A stretch of 64,000 bases of DNA from Microbulbifer litoralis (GTDB taxonomy: Bacteria; Pseudomonadota; Gammaproteobacteria; Pseudomonadales; Cellvibrionaceae). Below are positions 63,868-64,000 of the stretch, in pieces; within the stretch, counting starts at the first letter, position 1; each line of letters starts with the position of its first letter. The stretch lies in NCBI RefSeq assembly GCF_023634065.1, contig NZ_JALKCV010000012.1:106600-170599 (forward strand), given 5' to 3'. Both the position numbers and the translations under genes were made by a program. Under the pieces are notes generated by a model. The model made no database searches. It saw nothing but the letters and a program-made list of their open reading frames with translations, and was not told the origin of the DNA.

Positions 63868-64000
63868 GCCTAACAAACGCAAGCAGTATGCTCCGGCCCT
63901 TCGGGCCTCCGCGGGACGCCCAACGCTATGCACATTTTGTGCGGGTCGCTGCGCTCCCAGTTTCGCACAAAATGTGCATAGCATTGGTCGCCCCTGTTGC
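63868..64000 (+). repeat. attC site of cassette 2, incomplete
   Basis: After R'' GCCTAAC there is a small hairpin (CCGGCCC/GGGCC) and then a long near-perfect palindrome: CGCTATGCACATTTTGTGCG against CGCACAAAATGTGCATAGC around a GGTCGCTGCGCTCCC loop. The site is longer than cassette 1's, and R' must lie past position 64000. Confidence 0.75.

Larger units (their letters stand above)
63598..64000 (+). mobile_element. Integron gene cassette 2 (right end beyond the window)
   Basis: Starts at TTAGGC (63598). Its attC opens with GCCTAAC (63868-63874), the reverse complement of GTTAGGC, repeating the cassette rule seen in cassette 1. The closing core site is not inside the window. Confidence 0.8.

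Overview
The window reads as chromosomal DNA of a high-GC, polysaccharide-degrading gammaproteobacterium, most like the Cellvibrionales (Microbulbifer, Cellvibrio, Saccharophagus). The basis is a dense set of secreted or lipoprotein glycoside hydrolases, serine-rich linkers, CBM60 modules, a GH11-CBM60-CE4 xylanase/deacetylase, a CBM2-CBM60-CE15 glucuronoyl esterase and several carbohydrate-type TonB-dependent receptors. The genus is an inference.

Layout. 1-6.3 kb: start of a TonB-dependent receptor, a large arabinanase with duplicated Ig/LamG modules, and a small NAD(P)-binding protein. 6.4-10.5 kb: two xylan-modifying enzymes, with a 158-bp MITE inserted at the stop codon of the second. 11.1-16.7 kb: a 1172-residue protein of unknown function and a diguanylate cyclase. 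17-28.6 kb: an arabinan/arabinoxylan locus with a five-gene leftward run (GH43, GH43, GH97, GH43-ricin, GH51) divergent from GH43 and GH127/GH146. 28.8-29.7 kb: a second MITE copy and an AT-rich orphan that may be a papain-like cysteine enzyme. 30.1-34.7 kb: a Fur-type iron-uptake operon (siderophore receptor, DUF3649, PepSY, DUF3325). 35-37.8 kb: a receptor behind a xyl-box operator. 38-55.2 kb: a galactan locus with ROK kinase, two GH2 enzymes, SDR dehydrogenase, receptor, GH53 galactanase, a GntR/FadR regulator and an operon for the De Ley-Doudoroff route (dehydratase, dgoK, dgoA, Na+/sugar symporter). 55.4-61.7 kb: an RND efflux pair, a TetR regulator with three operator copies, and a RidA/NAD(P)-binding operon. 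62.2-64 kb: two AT-rich integron gene cassettes with attC sites and no integrase in view.

How the parts fit. Endo-enzymes (GH43 arabinanases, GH53, GH11) cut pectic side chains and xylan outside the cell, receptors import oligomers, and periplasmic exo-enzymes (GH43, GH51, GH127, GH97, GH2) release arabinose and galactose. The symporter imports the sugar, and SDR, dehydratase, DgoK and DgoA convert galactose to pyruvate and glyceraldehyde-3-phosphate. Three operator families can be read directly: a xyl-box (GH11 gene and one receptor), an arabinan-associated motif (two GH43 promoters) and a galactan-associated motif (receptor and sugar-acid operon).

The most unusual items are the integrase-less cassette pair carrying a HEPN protein, the CTAG-targeted MITE that regenerates a stop codon, the unrecognised 1172-residue protein and the possible papain-like orphan. 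All functional calls come from reading sequence and motifs; no database search was run.
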